DNA from: Symbiodinium microadriaticum | Taxonomy: Eukaryota; Sar; Dinophyceae; Suessiales; Symbiodiniaceae | Reading direction: 5' to 3' | Length of the DNA: 64,000 nt | Assembly (NCBI GenBank): GCA_001939145.1 | Contig: LSRX01000261.1 | Coordinates: 265,540 to 329,539 of the forward strand | Part shown: in pieces, positions 22,163 to 34,232 of the stretch | Position numbering within the stretch: position 1 is the first letter of the stretch | Layout: the number at the start of each line of letters is the position of its first letter | The notes under the pieces: model-generated | What the model saw: the letters and a program-made list of their open reading frames with translations, nothing else | What the model was told of the DNA's origin: nothing | Databases searched by the model: none | Made by a program: the position numbers and the translations under genes

Positions 22163-22438
22163 ATGCTTCAACTGTCCATGATCCCAGAATGCTGCCTGAA
22201 GAGCAGCGGTATTTCACATCCGACTATCCCAAGAGCATACCGGTGGCTCAACCAGCGGCATCCTGATCTTGTCCCCTACGCAAACTTGCACAGGGCACTG
22301 TGCAGAGATCATGGCGTGAACGAGGAGGAAGGGAACGCCAGTCAGCAGCGCGACCGGGGTGATGCGCTGCGCACGGAGCCATTCAGGGTTTCGGACTCAG
22401 TCTGGTTTAGCATTTGGCCTGTATCCTCAGCCTTGTGA
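22163..22438 (+). CDS. candidate exon, strand uncertain
   Basis: Plus frame reads YRWLNQRHPDLVPYANLHRA and stops at 22436-22438. The minus strand reads a hydrophobic alternative (TPVALLTGVPFLLVHAMIS). I cannot decide between them. Confidence 0.3.
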   Translation: MLQLSMIPECCLKSSGISHPTIPRAYRWLNQRHPDLVPYANLHRALCRDHGVNEEEGNASQQRDRGDALRTEPFRVSDSVWFSIWPVSSAL

Positions 22439-22559
22439 CTTCTGTGGCCTCCACAAGTATCACAAATTTACCCAAGTGTCGACGTTCATGTTGCGGTCTT
22501 GCGGAGAATACCTCTGACTCTTACCACATCCTCCGGCTCCCAGCCAGGATTTTGCTTAC

Positions 22560-24039
22560 CTGATAGTCGCAACAGAGTTAAACACCACAGCAAGACAGTT
22601 AGATACCAGGAAATGTCGCAGTACTGAGTGGAAGCTAGAGATCTGTAAGTTGGAAATGGGCAGAAGTAGCAGTGGTACCAGCACCCATGAGGCACGAATG
22701 TCAGGACCGCAAGTGATAGCAACAACATCAACAACCATCGAACACACCCCCGACACAATGGATGAGGCGGAGAACTCCTCTGCTCTTAGCAGACGAAGAT
22801 GCCCAGGGTTTCAAGCTGCGGAAGGCTCAAGGCACTTTAAGCAAGAGGGTGTGTCGAGCGAAGGGTTCGGACTTTCGGGCTTGGGATTTAGCCGTTGGGA
22901 TCCAACCAAAGCTACAGTTACAGCCAACCCAGGGTAACAATCGAGGTCTCCTCGACAGGACGCTCTTACTCCCCACGATTGACCCCTGCCACCCGCGGTT
23001 CCGTGGGTCCGACCGCCCTCAATCCTCTAAGACAATTCAAGCCCGAATGCAGCCTGAAATTCCCCAACCCGAAAGCTCTCAGAGCCTGCGAGACACTCCG
23101 AAGCCTCGGCAGCGCCAAAGTCGTGCAGGCTGGAAGCATTGGCCGCCCGGTCGTCATATGTGGACTCCTCGAGATGACATGTCAGGGTTCTCCAGATGAC
23201 ATGTTAGGGTTCAGGGCACTGCGCCCAACCGTGAAATCCGGGCGGTGGAAGTGGCTTCACCACAGACCATCATGGAGCAGCTGTCGAGGCTCTTCCTCAA
23301 CCCCGTCCTTCCGTGCAACACCGAGGTCGTTGTCAGACATCTCGATCACAACCTGCAACAACTATTCATGTACAAACCGAGGAGGCCTCCGTCGCGAAAT
23401 GCAGCAGCAAGGAGAGAGTTCAAACAGACAGAAGTGTCAGTGGAAAGATGCATCCGATGGTTGCTTCGCAACGGCCTCGGCATCGTGCATCTGCCGGGAC
23501 CATGCACGCTTCACCTGCTGCAAGGATTTGAAGCCTTCGTCTCCCTCAAGCTCAAGCTGGCGCGCCACTTCTGGCCTGAATGACTTGGCAGCAGCCAAGG
23601 AAGAGAAAGGAGAGGATGGCCACAGAAACCTTCGCCCTGCAGGAAAAGAATCTGAAAAAGGGACTTCAAGGTCCCTCTTAGTCCTGAATGACCTGTGATA
23701 GCGCGCATGAGGCTGCTGCCATCCAGAGGTGTTGTGTAGGATGAGAAGTACATCTGCATCATGAAACCTCCAGTGCTACATTGACAGAGCGGGGATTTAT
23801 CGAAAACGGAACATCTTTTGTGACTTCCAGGGCAATGGCGTGATGTAGATGGACAGAAGAGCACCGATAACCTGCACAGGATGCAAAAAAAGGCCGTTCC
23901 TGGCGGCTCCAGTGCTGAAGCTTCGAAGTCGCAATGAACAGAAGAGCACAGGATTTCCGGCGCACACCTGTAAGGGCACCAACCAGACGTAGGCTGGAAT
24001 CTCCAGCCCGGATTGGATGTACTCGGCAATGCTCCACAT
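22560..24039 (-). CDS. polytopic membrane protein (putative transporter), multi-exon
   Basis: Minus-strand exons in order: 23968-24039 (WSIAEYIQSGLEIPAYVWLV) ending TTACAG before GTGTGC; about 23803-23871 (VIGALLSIYITPLPWKSQKM) after CTGCACAG-type acceptor; 23440-23575 (VARQLELEGDEGFKSLQQVK); 23268-23352 (VVIEMSDNDLGVARKDGVEE); 23086-23167 (ESTYDDRAANASSLHDFGAA) with a GC donor; and 22560-22756 (RASWVLVPLLLLPISNLQIS and VSNCLAVVFNSVATI) ending ATCAG before GTAAGC, a consensus donor. The pattern is hydrophobic exons, then a long acidic hydrophilic stretch, then hydrophobic again. That fits a multi-pass membrane protein with a large cytosolic loop. The last exon recalls amino-acid permeases, but no diagnostic motif was seen. 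Confidence 0.55.
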
Positions 24040-24504
24040 CTCAGCAGTACAGGGCTAGCTGCTCAAGCATCTGGCCACCTCAAACAAGGAGTCAAGCCGT
24101 GAGCCGATTTGGAATTCCGAATCAATAAAAATGACCCACTAGACTCGACGGGGTTGCTCATTCCGCTCGGCTCCCGCGCCGGCCGACTCTCTGCTTAAAA
24201 GCCCTCCCAACCTATAAAGATCGAATCTTGAACCCCCGAAAAAGCATTGGGGGGAGGGGGGGTGGTCTTGGGCCCTCACCCGGAGTACGAAATCCCCGAG
24301 GTGTACCAGCGTGAAGGCGAGAAAGCCGCCATACCCTGATCAGGCTGAGAGAAAGACTGCATGATCCTGCGACATCATGTGTGTGCGTGCGTGTACAACT
24401 ACCCAAACATATGTGAAGACATGCACGTGTACACAAGCATCTGTACCTTCGATTCGATGCATTTATATGTAGGTATATACGTATGTGAATGTACGCGTAT
24501 ACAT

Positions 24505-24559
24505 ATAGATATACATACAGACATACATACATACATACATACATACATACATAAATACA

Positions 24560-24590
<31 letters not shown>

Positions 24591-25272
24591 GTTTGTATTT
24601 ATGTATTTCTTATTTATGTATGTGTGTGTGTGTCTTGTCAGTTAGGTCTTGTTATGGAAAATATAGATACGGATACAGACGGAGATACACATACAGATGT
24701 AGATATGGACAGGTATAGATGCAGATGCAAACATAGATTCAGATACAGATACAGATAGATATAGATACAGACACAGATGTAGTTGCAGATATAGAAACAG
24801 ATACAGACATATATATAGAGAGAGATAAAGATAGAGATGCAGAGAGAGAAAGGGATACATACATGGACACAGATACGGATATGGATATAGATATAGCTAT
24901 AGCTAGAGAGAAAGACACAGATATCAATATAGATGTAGATATAGATATAGATATAGATATGGATATAGATATTTTTTACATGCCTGTGTGAAATGTGTGT
25001 ATGTGCACGTGTAGGTGTAAGTGTTCTTGTACATGTACGTGTACGTGTGCGTATGCACGTATGAATGTAAATGTGCATTCATGTAGTTGTATAGTCGTAT
25101 GTATGCATGCATGCATGCATGCATGCATGCATGCATGCATGGATGGATGGATGGACGGATGGACGGATGGACGGACGGATGGATGGATGGATGGATGGAT
25201 GGATGGATGTATGTATGTATGTACGTATGTATGTATGTATGTATGTATGTATGTATGTATGTACATGTGTAC

Positions 25273-25314
<42 letters not shown>

Positions 25315-25340
25315 GCGTGCGTGTGTCTGTGTGTGTGTGT
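24505..25340. repeat. (ACAT)n, AGATAT, (GCAT)n, (GGAT)n, (GTAT)n and (GT)n arrays
   Basis: 24520-24590 (ACAT)n; 24660-24970 degenerate AGATAT/AGATAC; 25100-25138 GCAT; 25138-25207 GGAT/GGAC; 25207-25262 GTAT; 25278-25340 GT. Frames through it are repeat translations only. Confidence 0.9.
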
Positions 25341-25969
25341 ATGTATGCGTGTATGTACGTGTGTACGTGAGTGTGCATCAGTTTATGTATCTAGATCTCT
25401 TACAGAATTACTATGTAACCTTTATGCAAAACACTTTAATGCCCCAAAAGCACGAAGAACTCTGAAGCCCAGACAGGCTTAGCTTCGGACATCCGAACGC
25501 AGCCCGCCAGCACTTCGCCATGAGATCTGGAAGGGTCGGATTGGGATTGGGCGTTGGGCTTAGATGTAGGTTGTGAGGATCTAAGTCAGGTACGGAACTC
25601 TAGCATTTCTTTCTAAACCAAGGACTGCAGGTGAAGGACTGTAAGTTACAGATTGCAGAGTTGAGGGTTTCAAGAGTTTGTGATGCCGTGAGCTGCCGAC
25701 TGCTATGTGGCACCGAAACTCTCCAGCACGAGCCTAAGCAGATTTCAGGAATTGGTGTCCGGGTTTTTGGTTGGGGCTTCAAAATGCTTATGGTTGAGTT
25801 TGAGATTTGTCGGAGAAGAACTTGTGTTAAATTTAAAACAGTTCATATGCTTATGGTTTGGTATGAGGCTCGTCGGAGAACAACTTGAAAAGTCTGCCGT
25901 TTCTCGCAGTCTCAGAGCCGGGCCTCTTCGGATGAAGCTCCTGCGGGCTCAGATCATATGTTGCAGTAT

Positions 25970-26205
25970 ACTATGGTATATATGAGAGTATATTATATTA
26001 TAGTATGTTATAGTATATTATCGTATATGGTAGTATATTATGGTGTATTATATCATATCATCGTATTTTATCGTATATCATGGTATATTATGATAGTAGA
26101 TTATGATATATCATAGTATATCATAGTATATCTTAGTTTTGTGATAGTAGATTGTAGTATATCATAGTATATTCTCAGTATATTAGAGTAGACTATAGTA
26201 TATTA
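25970..26205. repeat. TATAGTATAT-type AT-rich repeat
   Basis: Irregular repetition of TATAGTATATTA with TATCGTATA variants. Confidence 0.85.
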
Positions 26206-26346
26206 TATGGAGTCTGGCTCGCTCCCGTTCTACTCACTCCCGAAGGGCATGCGCATAAGTCCTAAACCCTGCGGCTTGAACCGAAACCCACAAAACCTCA
26301 AACCCCTAAAGCCGTACGCCTTAAACCCGAACTGCCATAAGGGCAC

Positions 26347-28085
26347 CTTGATCGCGGCGGCGGACTTCGCGAGCTGCGGCCTCGAGCTGTTTGCCCCCAG
26401 CTTCCGAGACATAAAAGCACGGAGTTCACCCTCAAATTCTCTGCCCGAGAGTTTGGGGGCCGGGGTTTAGGAGTCAGACTATGGAAAGATGACGATGACT
26501 GTGATGATCGTATTGAAGACAAATAAAACAAAACAGGTGACAGCAAGACCAAGCATCGAAATAGCAATCATGTCAGCTACATTAGGAGAAACAGTGTAAA
26601 TGACATCGTTACATCAGTGAGTATCGTGTAGTGTGTAAAGGAAACAGGCAGAGAACCCTCCAAGCAAGCAGACTGCCGATCGCAGCTGGACATGTGAAGT
26701 GATCGGCTGGGCGACGCGTCTCTGGTCAGATGCCACAAACTAGGCCTTCCTGCTCGAATCTGTGTTTGTGGAGGCGTCCGTGCCGGCACGGGATCGTCTC
26801 GGAGTGACCTCACAAGACTGAGCACAAGCACATCACATAAGATGCTCTTCATTAATTGAAGCCCCTCATGATGAGCTCTATTCCGCACGGCCCACGAATC
26901 TTGAAGGAGAGGTACCAGAGCAACGCCATTCTCGCCGCATAAGCAGAGCTTCCCACCAGAGCTTCCCAGACCCTAAACCCGAGCCACGAAGCCCCAACAA
27001 AAGCGCAAAACAAATGCTTAAATCCCAGCACCCTGGAGCTCCAAAAACACAAGAGATTGAAGTCGAAGCCCTACAGCCGTCCACCCTTCCAGGGTCCCTA
27101 CCTGGCTTGGTCGCGGCTTTGGCGACGGCTCGGGCGTGGCCTTGGCAGAGAAGGTGGCGCTGCTCGCCGCTGCCTGGGGGGCTGAAGGCGTTTCAGGGAG
27201 GGTTCGGATTTAGCATTTAGGGTTTAGGGTTTTGGGGCTTAGGGGTTTGGGGGTTTTGGGGCTTAGGGTTTTGGGGTTTAGGGTTTAGGGATTTGGGTTC
27301 AAGGCTGAGGGCTTATGGCTGAGGGATGCTGAGGGTTTAGGTTTTGGCGCCGGCGATAAGAAGAGATGACATGTGCTTACGTGCGAACAACATCCATCCA
27401 TGAACGCAGACAGCAGACAGGCAGGCAGGCAGACAGATACTGCAGAAGGAATCCGCGCTTTGCAACAAATCTCTGGGGCCAGCGGGCCACCGCATCCTCG
27501 CGTTCTTTCAGCTGCCGCCGTCGCTCCTGGCGTGAGGTGAAGGCGCGCAGACCTCTGGTTTGACTTGTTTAAGGGGCCTCCTACTAAGGGTCCGCGACTA
27601 GTTTGGGCCTCTTGCTCCCAAACTGAAGAGAAGCAGAGTCACAAGAATCAGAACTCTGTCTTTCTTCTGTACCTGAGGCCCTTGAGAGCTGCAAGTGAGA
27701 GGGCCCCAAAGTTTGGGCTCGAACTCCGAAATCTCAGAGACCTATGTTTTGTTGTTCAGAGTTCAGGGCTTAGGGCTTACCTTTTCTTGGGTGTCTGTGC
27801 TACCACGAACTGTCGTGTCTACGGAAACCCACTGACGGTCGGCGGGTCCTCCCCGCGTCGAGCGATCGTCGCACTGACGTCCTCTACAACCCAGGCTTCA
27901 TGAGACGGATGCGGGTCGTGGGGGACCTCTTCAATAATCATTGCCTTGAAAGGCAGAGGACTACTCATGCACGACCTCGTCGTCGGAGGAGTCGCCCAAT
28001 CCGCCTTCCCACTCCTTCTCCACCTGTGCAAGGCCAGTTGCTTCCCTACCCTCAACACCGAGACACTGAAGCCCCCGAGCCCCAA
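26347..28085 (-). CDS. multi-exon gene, product not recognised
   Basis: Minus-strand exons: 27829-27944 (AMIIEEVPHDPHPSHEAWVV), opened by TTTCAAG before G; about 27439-27554 (SRQERRRQLKEREDAVARWP), a highly charged helix; 27102-27181 (SSATFSAKATPEPSPKPRPS), ending CCAG before GTAGGG; and 26347-26440 (EFEGELRAFMSRKLGANSSR), from GGCAG to an AAG/GTGCCC border. All have GC-rich third positions and clear splice borders. The introns start with G-rich and end with C-rich telomere-like sequence (26450-26470, 27205-27335, 26270-26330). Ends of the gene are not defined; no family recognised. Confidence 0.55.
27205..27335. repeat. TTTAGGG-like interstitial tract
   Basis: Degenerate TTTAGGG/TTGGGG repeats on the plus strand. 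Confidence 0.85.
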
Positions 28086-28416
28086 CTAAATTCTGCAGGG
28101 AGAAAGCCCTCCTGACCCACAAACCCTACATTCCAGCCAGTGCAGCCTTGAAGGTGTTCAAGCAGCAGTAAACTGAATTCCGTTGCAAAATGTAAGCTTG
28201 TGTGATAACAGTAGTGACTGCGAGGGTGTATGGTTAGCGATGTCGATACCGACAGTGATGGTAATTGCGGAAGTGATCGCTACATTCATAGTTGTAGTGA
28301 CTTTCGCGTGCGAGATTAGCATGACTAGCCGTTGAAGAGGCAGAGGCGTCTTTTTGATGAGGCTCGTCACTTGCTGCTGACGGGTGAGATTTGGCAAGCA
28401 AAACAACCCGACTTGA

Positions 28417-29616
28417 TCACCATCTGGCATGATGCCTTTCTACCACGCCCATGGCATCCTTGACTACCACTCTTCGGCCATCCTGCAACAGCACGGTGCC
28501 CTCGAAGATCCCGTAGGGCTGAACGAAATTGTTGGCCAGAACGCCCGCATTCACTTCCACCGCACGGAAGCCAAGGGGTTTACAGGTCAGGTCGAGTTGG
28601 ACCTTGGCCTCCTTCCGAGATTTAGATTTCACGAGCCACAAATCCGCGAGTAAATCTCGATCAGGGATCACGATGTCCACGATACCATCGACAGGGTGCA
28701 CCGTGCCATCAATCCAAACTGCGTTTTCGACAGAGCCATGCTCAGGCACATCGTACACCCACTCGCTCAGGTTGATTCCTAGGTCTACGTCTTTGCCATC
28801 AACTTGAGCTCGCACTGAGAGTGAGACCCATTTCCACCTGGTCTCGTGCTTGGCCAAGGAGTACGTCCAGTCCAAAGAGCCAAGACCGTTGACGAAACTG
28901 TGATGCTTTCCGTCGATGCTTACGAAGCCAGTAACAGGCAAACCTGCCCCCTTGTGTACATATGCCGGCCGCCTGTCTTCAATTGGGTATACAAACGCCA
29001 TGGCGTCTCGCTCTTTCATTGTGACCTCAACTTGGATGTGGTGGCTCTCCCGTGTCTTGTCGCGACGTGCTGTGAGGTCAATACTAATGTTCCAACTCCT
29101 AGAACGCTCATCCCAACACTTTCTGATAAGATAAGGACTGAGCATTGCTGGGAAAGGGTTGTAGCCTTCAGAACAGCCTGAGTGTGACGATGCACTCAAG
29201 CGGACGCCGGCACCGCCTGGTACGAGGGAGTCAAAATCAAACTTGTTGCTTGGATCCTCCTGCTTATCGACAATGTAAAGAAAGACTTCACTGACGTACT
29301 GAAGATTGACCAAAGCAAAACCAATGAAATACTGGTCTGTGCTGATGGATGTATAATCAAACTGCTTTAGATTCCACAGCTTTTCCATGCAACCTAGTCC
29401 GGTGAAAGTCACCTCAGCTTGGATGGGCTCCCGCCAACGCCCGTAAACGTACCCGTTTGTTACGAAATCATACAGCGGTGGCTCACCGTTCTGAACAGCC
29501 ATGTCGAAACGGTGACGCCAGTAGTGTGTCGCTTGGCCGTCGTGGCCTCGCTCCATTGACATGTGCACAGTAAATGCGACCACCACCACTGCCAGTGAGC
29601 TCCACATAGCCTTCAT
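28417..29616 (-). CDS. DUF2804 family protein
   Basis: A 399-residue single exon if started at ATG 29616 (MKAMWSSLAVVVVAFTVHM); the frame stays open 58 codons further upstream. Residues 4-18 are hydrophobic, so a signal peptide or anchor is likely. The C-terminal half carries the family's marks as I know them: LGSLDWTYSLAKHETRWKWV, then a GINLSEW segment and ENAVWIDGTVHPVDG. DUF2804 proteins are beta-rich and of unknown function, and are known mainly from bacteria and some eukaryotes. The length is close to the usual 330-400. The lack of introns could reflect retroposition or acquisition from bacteria. It is followed at once by intron-rich DNA. Confidence 0.8.
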   Translation of the reverse strand: MKAMWSSLAVVVVAFTVHMSMERGHDGQATHYWRHRFDMAVQNGEPPLYDFVTNGYVYGRWREPIQAEVTFTGLGCMEKLWNLKQFDYTSISTDQYFIGFALVNLQYVSEVFLYIVDKQEDPSNKFDFDSLVPGGAGVRLSASSHSGCSEGYNPFPAMLSPYLIRKCWDERSRSWNISIDLTARRDKTRESHHIQVEVTMKERDAMAFVYPIEDRRPAYVHKGAGLPVTGFVSIDGKHHSFVNGLGSLDWTYSLAKHETRWKWVSLSVRAQVDGKDVDLGINLSEWVYDVPEHGSVENAVWIDGTVHPVDGIVDIVIPDRDLLADLWLVKSKSRKEAKVQLDLTCKPLGFRAVEVNAGVLANNFVQPYGIFEGTVLLQDGRRVVVKDAMGVVERHHARW

Positions 29617-29980
29617 GGTGTCTTTTATGCATGAAGCCCTTCTTGGAGCTGAGGACAAGTTTGTGCAGACACATGCAGACTGCTCGTCCTTGCTGGTTCT
29701 GACTGGAGTTTCAGGGTGTTCGAGTCTGATTGCAGTACCATGCGCACGATCGATGCTATGCAAAGCAAGACAAGTGGAACTGAGCCACAAAGCGCCATCG
29801 CAGACTTCCGAAACTCCAGGTCAGGGTTCTGTGCTTTCCGCAGTGAGACTCATCTGTGGGAGTCTGCATCGTTCTAGCAAGAGGCTAGACCGAGAGGTCT
29901 TAGAAGAGGGGCAAGAAGACTTCTGGAAGAGCAACAGCACTCACGCAGCAACTACAACAGCAATTTCTCTCGAAGGAGCC

Positions 29981-30060
29981 CTCCTCCCTGTCTTGTCTTG
30001 TGGCCTCCACGACAGCCACGGGCTCGTTGGCGAAGTCCACCGCTTTCACGGGCTCCGCAG
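29981..30060 (-). CDS. candidate exon, product not recognised
   Basis: Minus frame AEPVKAVDFANEPVAVVEAT starts after TTTGCCAG and runs to a CAAGACAGGGAG that could end at a GA donor. Upstream of the DUF2804 gene, but the two are not demonstrably joined. Confidence 0.45.
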
Positions 30061-30111
30061 CTGGCAAATGTGCTCAGATAAACATGTCGAGGTGGCTAAG
30101 CTACACTCTTA

Positions 30112-30162
30112 ACCCCAAACCTAAACCCCTAAACCCTAAACCCCTAAACCCTAAACCCTACG
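30112..30162. repeat. CCCTAAA telomere-like tract
   Basis: Several perfect CCCTAAA/CCCCTAAA units. The plus frame just to its right (30165-30300, KIKHPMAYAKRLIGKLVLQ) may be an exon but has no sure borders. Confidence 0.85.
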
Positions 30163-30687
30163 ATGCTACAATCTCCCTTCATGGCTCCAAGAGGAAGATT
30201 AAGCACCCAATGGCTTATGCCAAACGGTTGATTGGGAAGCTCGTGCTTCAAACTTCAGAGCTGTGGCTGAGGATTGCATCCGGGCACATGGTTCTGCTCA
30301 TTCTTTTTTCCACTCTCTCTACCTGCTGCCAACCACGTGCTGCATTCCAGTCAGCCCTGCCAGTCGAGTAATCCAGACTACAATGCTGGGCTTCGGGGAA
30401 GACCACAGATGTCGCAATCTTTTTCTCCTGTTTACTTCCCGATATGCAAATGTGCTGGCTGCGCTGCATGGAGACTCGCGAAAGGCACACCCTGAATCTA
30501 AACGGGAGTGAGATGCTCCGAGCCTGGAGGTTAGCACCGTGTCAGGCTGAGGTGACACGGCTGGTTGAAGAAAAAGGTAAGTCTCTACGGATCATCCGAT
30601 GAAGGACTCCTCCTGCCTCACTCCATCAGCTCACTCCGTCAGCTCACTCCGGGCTTGACATCAGCGGAAGCATTGTCCAAATTGCAA

Positions 30688-30939
30688 CTACATTGACTTC
30701 ATTATCTTGTACCTCCGTAAGCACGTGTAGCACTGCGTTACCCGTATAGCGGCATCGCCCTGTCTAACTTTGTACAACAGCAACCGAGAGTTCACGTTCA
30801 CAGCACGTGGCCGCAGGGGACCGCAAACACTGCTCATTCTGGGCGAGTCTGACCTCTGACGGAACTTGAAGAAGCGGAAGCTGCCCCACAATAAGCCAGC
30901 TTCACAAAAACCTTCTGCTGAGATCGATGCCCCTCGCAC
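30688..30939 (-). CDS. candidate exon, product not recognised
   Basis: Minus frame LLWGSFRFFKFRQRSDSPRM continues through VNVNSRLLLYKV to a stop at 30688. Protein-like but without firm borders. Confidence 0.3.
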   Translation of the reverse strand: MRGASISAEGFCEAGLLWGSFRFFKFRQRSDSPRMSSVCGPLRPRAVNVNSRLLLYKVRQGDAAIRVTQCYTCLRRYKIMKSM

Positions 30940-30964
30940 ATACGCATGCTCGTTTGTTGGCGTG

Positions 30965-31965
30965 CATCATACATACATACACACATACATACATACACAC
31001 ACACATACATACATACATACATACATACATACATACATACATACATACATACATACACACACACATACATACATACATACATACATACATACATACATAC
31101 ATACATACATACATACATACATCTATGTATTTATTTTTTCATATATATATATATACACACAAATGGCTTCACGCATTTCTGTACCTACTCTACCAGTACT
31201 TATCTATCGGTCTATCTATCTATCTACCTATCTATCTATCTGTCGACCTGTCCATCTATCGCTGTGTTTGTCTATCTCTATCTACCTGCCTATCTAACTA
31301 TCTACCTCCCTACCTACCTACCTATCTGTCCATCTAACTATCTTTCTGTCTTTCTCTATCTATCTAACTATCTGTCTGTCTATCTACTTAGTCAGCTAGC
31401 TATCTATCTACCTAACTATCTGTGTACATACGTTTGTACGTATGTATGTACGTATGGCCGATCGGGTGCATGTGGGTAGACAGACATGCAAGCATACGTG
31501 CATGCACGCACACATGCATGCATGCGCCAGCACGCCGCATACATACACCTGAACCTGCATACATACAGACATAGAAAGAATGGATGGATGGATGGATGGC
31601 CAGGTCAGCCGGGTAGCCAGCTGGCCGGCTGGCTAGACAGTAGTGGGTAGCTAGGCCAGGCAGTGAGGTACATACATGCATAACTACATACATACGTACA
31701 TACATACATACATACATACAAACATACATACATACATACATACATACGGTCCATACATCCATACATACATACATACATCCATCCATACATACATACATAC
31801 ATACAAACATACATACATACGTACATACAGACGTACGTACGTACATACATGCATACGGTCCATATATCCATACATACATACATCCATACATACAGACCTA
31901 CGTACATCCATACATACATACATACATACATACATACCTACATACATACCTACATACAGTACGTA
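30965..31965. repeat. (CATA)n and (CTAT)n arrays
   Basis: 30965-31125 nearly perfect (CATA)n; 31200-31430 (CTAT)n with CTAC/CTGT variants; 31580-31600 (GGAT)n; 31670-31965 (CATA)n with repeated CGGTCCATA inserts at 31746 and 31855. Confidence 0.9.
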
Positions 31966-32232
31966 CACACGCAACGCACGCGGCTTGTGTTGATATAGAC
32001 AAATGGATGAGGTACACCAGAGACTGGAGCAGACCACTTGGCTGCCAGGGTGCCGATCATCACCTCTTTCCCGATCGACTTCCTTACTCTCCCAGAGAGG
32101 TGGGATCTGAATGGGAGTTTCCGAAAATTAGGGTACCTTATATTGGGGTCCTTATAATAAGGATCCTACAGTTTAGGGTACTACATGAGGGAGAGAGAGT
32201 CTCACTGAGTCCACGTCTCTACAACCTGGAGA

Positions 32233-32545
32233 GAAGTCCGAGAGTCGGCTGCGCTCGCGGGTCAGGTCGACTGCTGGTCCCTCCGGGCCCTCCGGGCCCT
32301 CGGCCTGAGGACCCTCCACCTCTGCAGAGAGCAGGGCCAGGGCCTTCTTGGAGGCTTCGGGCGTCGGGGTGCAAAAACGTGCCTGCTCGACATCCCCCTC
32401 ACCCTTCGGCAGAGCCTTCCAAAAAGTGTTGCGCTGGTGGAGAAAACTGCCTTGCAAGGAAGCACCACTTGTCGCACACCTCCGGCGGGTAGAGCGGATT
32501 CATCGCACTTGCCTCGGATTGCACGCAACTGTCTTGTAGCAACAC
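32233..32545 (-). CDS. exons of an unrecognised gene
   Basis: Two overlapping minus-strand readings. The first, about 32440-32520, reads MNPLYPPEVCDKWCFLARQ, Cys/Trp-rich and possibly N-terminal. The second, about 32233-32415, reads ASKKALALLSAEVEGPQAEG, then a short EGPEGPEGPA collagen-like run and VDLTRERSRLSDF. Third positions are GC-rich in both. How they are joined is not clear. Confidence 0.45.
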
Positions 32546-32651
32546 CTCTGCTCACTCCACGACTTCAGGGCGTTGTCAGCACTTGTTGCAGCGCAATAGA
32601 GACTACAGGTGCCGGCAAGCCACGATTACACTGAAAGGGATCACTCTCAGG

Positions 32652-33298
32652 AACCCCGGCACGCTGACGCCCGTGACCTCAACCTGCACAGTGAGCCACG
32701 CAACCGTCGACATTGCCAACTTCCTGGCTGCGGCGAGCCTCCTGCTTGGCGGTGTTGACCATTTCGACGACAACTTCTACCCTCTCGCCAGTGCTTCGCG
32801 AGTTATAACCTGCAGGAGGCGACCAATTGGAAAAGTATCGCATGCATCTGAGTCATCGCCTCATATTGCGACAGCACTTCTCGGACCATGCGTCCCTCTC
32901 CCAGCATGCAGCAGTTTGACTGGAACACTTGGCGATCTCACTCAACCAGTTCCTCATGCAAGCCGCAAATGTGTGCGTCTGGCTTGATCCAATCCGGCAT
33001 CTTCCAATTGGTTGGGAGCGAGCTCCTTGGTATGCATGCAACTCACGTGGCAACCCCACCGAGCACGAGCAGTTCGGCAGCATACTTTCTGAGAACGAGC
33101 CTTTACAATGGTCATACAGAAACCCGGTGAAGCAATTCGAAGCTCCCTTGTCCCTCTTGCAACTGTGCCCCTGGCAAAGCTGACGTTGGTGCTCCAGGCA
33201 TTGGAGCCCGATGGTGGGCATTGATGCCTGCTGCGAAGGTCTACGACCTCGCCTTGTCCGTCTCTGCCGTTGGAGTGTCAACCCCGGCCTTGCGATGA
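32652..33298 (+). CDS. plus-strand exons, product not recognised
   Basis: 32652-32813: after CTCTCAG the frame reads NPGTLTPVTSTCTVSHATVD and FLAAASLLLGGVDHFDDNFY, with almost all third positions G or C, ending TGCAG before GAGGCG (GA donor). 32905-33183: another frame reads WLDPIRHLPIGWERAPWYAC and continues to TGA. A third stretch, to 33298, reads MPAAKVYDLALSVSAVGVS. The first is the best supported. The region is open in several frames, so joins are uncertain. Confidence 0.4.
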
Positions 33299-33404
33299 AG
33301 CCACCCGCGCCCCCCGGCCCATCAGCACGTGCGTGAGGTTAAGCGACGCCGGCTTGTGACCCTGCCAGATGGATGAACGTTGGCATGTGCATGGGATGCA
33401 TATG

Positions 33405-33612
33405 CATGCATACATATACATGCATACATGCATGCATACATACAGACACACAGGCACACAGGCAGACAGGCAGACAGACAGACAGACAGACAGACAGGCA
33501 GACAGACAGACAGACAGACGTTCATACGTACGTACATGCATACATACATACGCATATTCACGTTAATGTGCATATGCATGTTAATGTACGTATACATATA
33601 CATATACATATG

Positions 33613-33673
<61 letters not shown>

Positions 33674-33680
33674 GTATACG

Positions 33681-33719
<39 letters not shown>

Positions 33720-33910
33720 GTGTATATATATATATGTACATGGTCATATTATATACATATGCATATACCTGTATATACGTGTGTATATATATATATATGT
33801 GTGTGTGTGTGTGCGTGCGCGCATACGAGTGTGTGTGTGTATATATACGTATGTATGTATGTATGTATGTATGTATGTATGCATGTATCTATACACACAT
33901 GTGTGTACAA
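33405..33910. repeat. GCAT, (ACAG)n, (ACATAT)n, GT and GTAT arrays
   Basis: 33405-33440 GCAT; 33465-33520 (GACA)n; 33590-33720 (CATATA)n; 33780-33815 TA/GT; 33845-33885 (GTAT)n. Confidence 0.9.
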
Positions 33911-34232
33911 ATAACACGGAGACACCGATATGCAGGCACGCAAGAAACGTCTGCACAAGTTACACAAGTTGTTACATGCGCGCTCACAGACATGGTGAAA
34001 CGTTGCCCTCCGATCCTTCCACTCTGCAAAGAGAAAGACTCCACAACTCGAACCCATCATTTTGCCCAAATCCTGAGCTGTTGCTTTCCTCAGGACCCCC
34101 AAGCTGTACATGGCATTCTGCCTGTTCAACCCCAAATTTACCCAAAACTGACCCAAACCCTAAAATAAACCCCAAACCCAACCCCCCAAACGCTAAACCC
34201 GTTCAGGGCTGGTGTTTGTCTTCATGGAAATC

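Noticed and set aside
22801..22840. GGCTCAAGG stretch, again like the spliced-leader end
   Set aside because: Only 8 matching bases and no upstream leader sequence.
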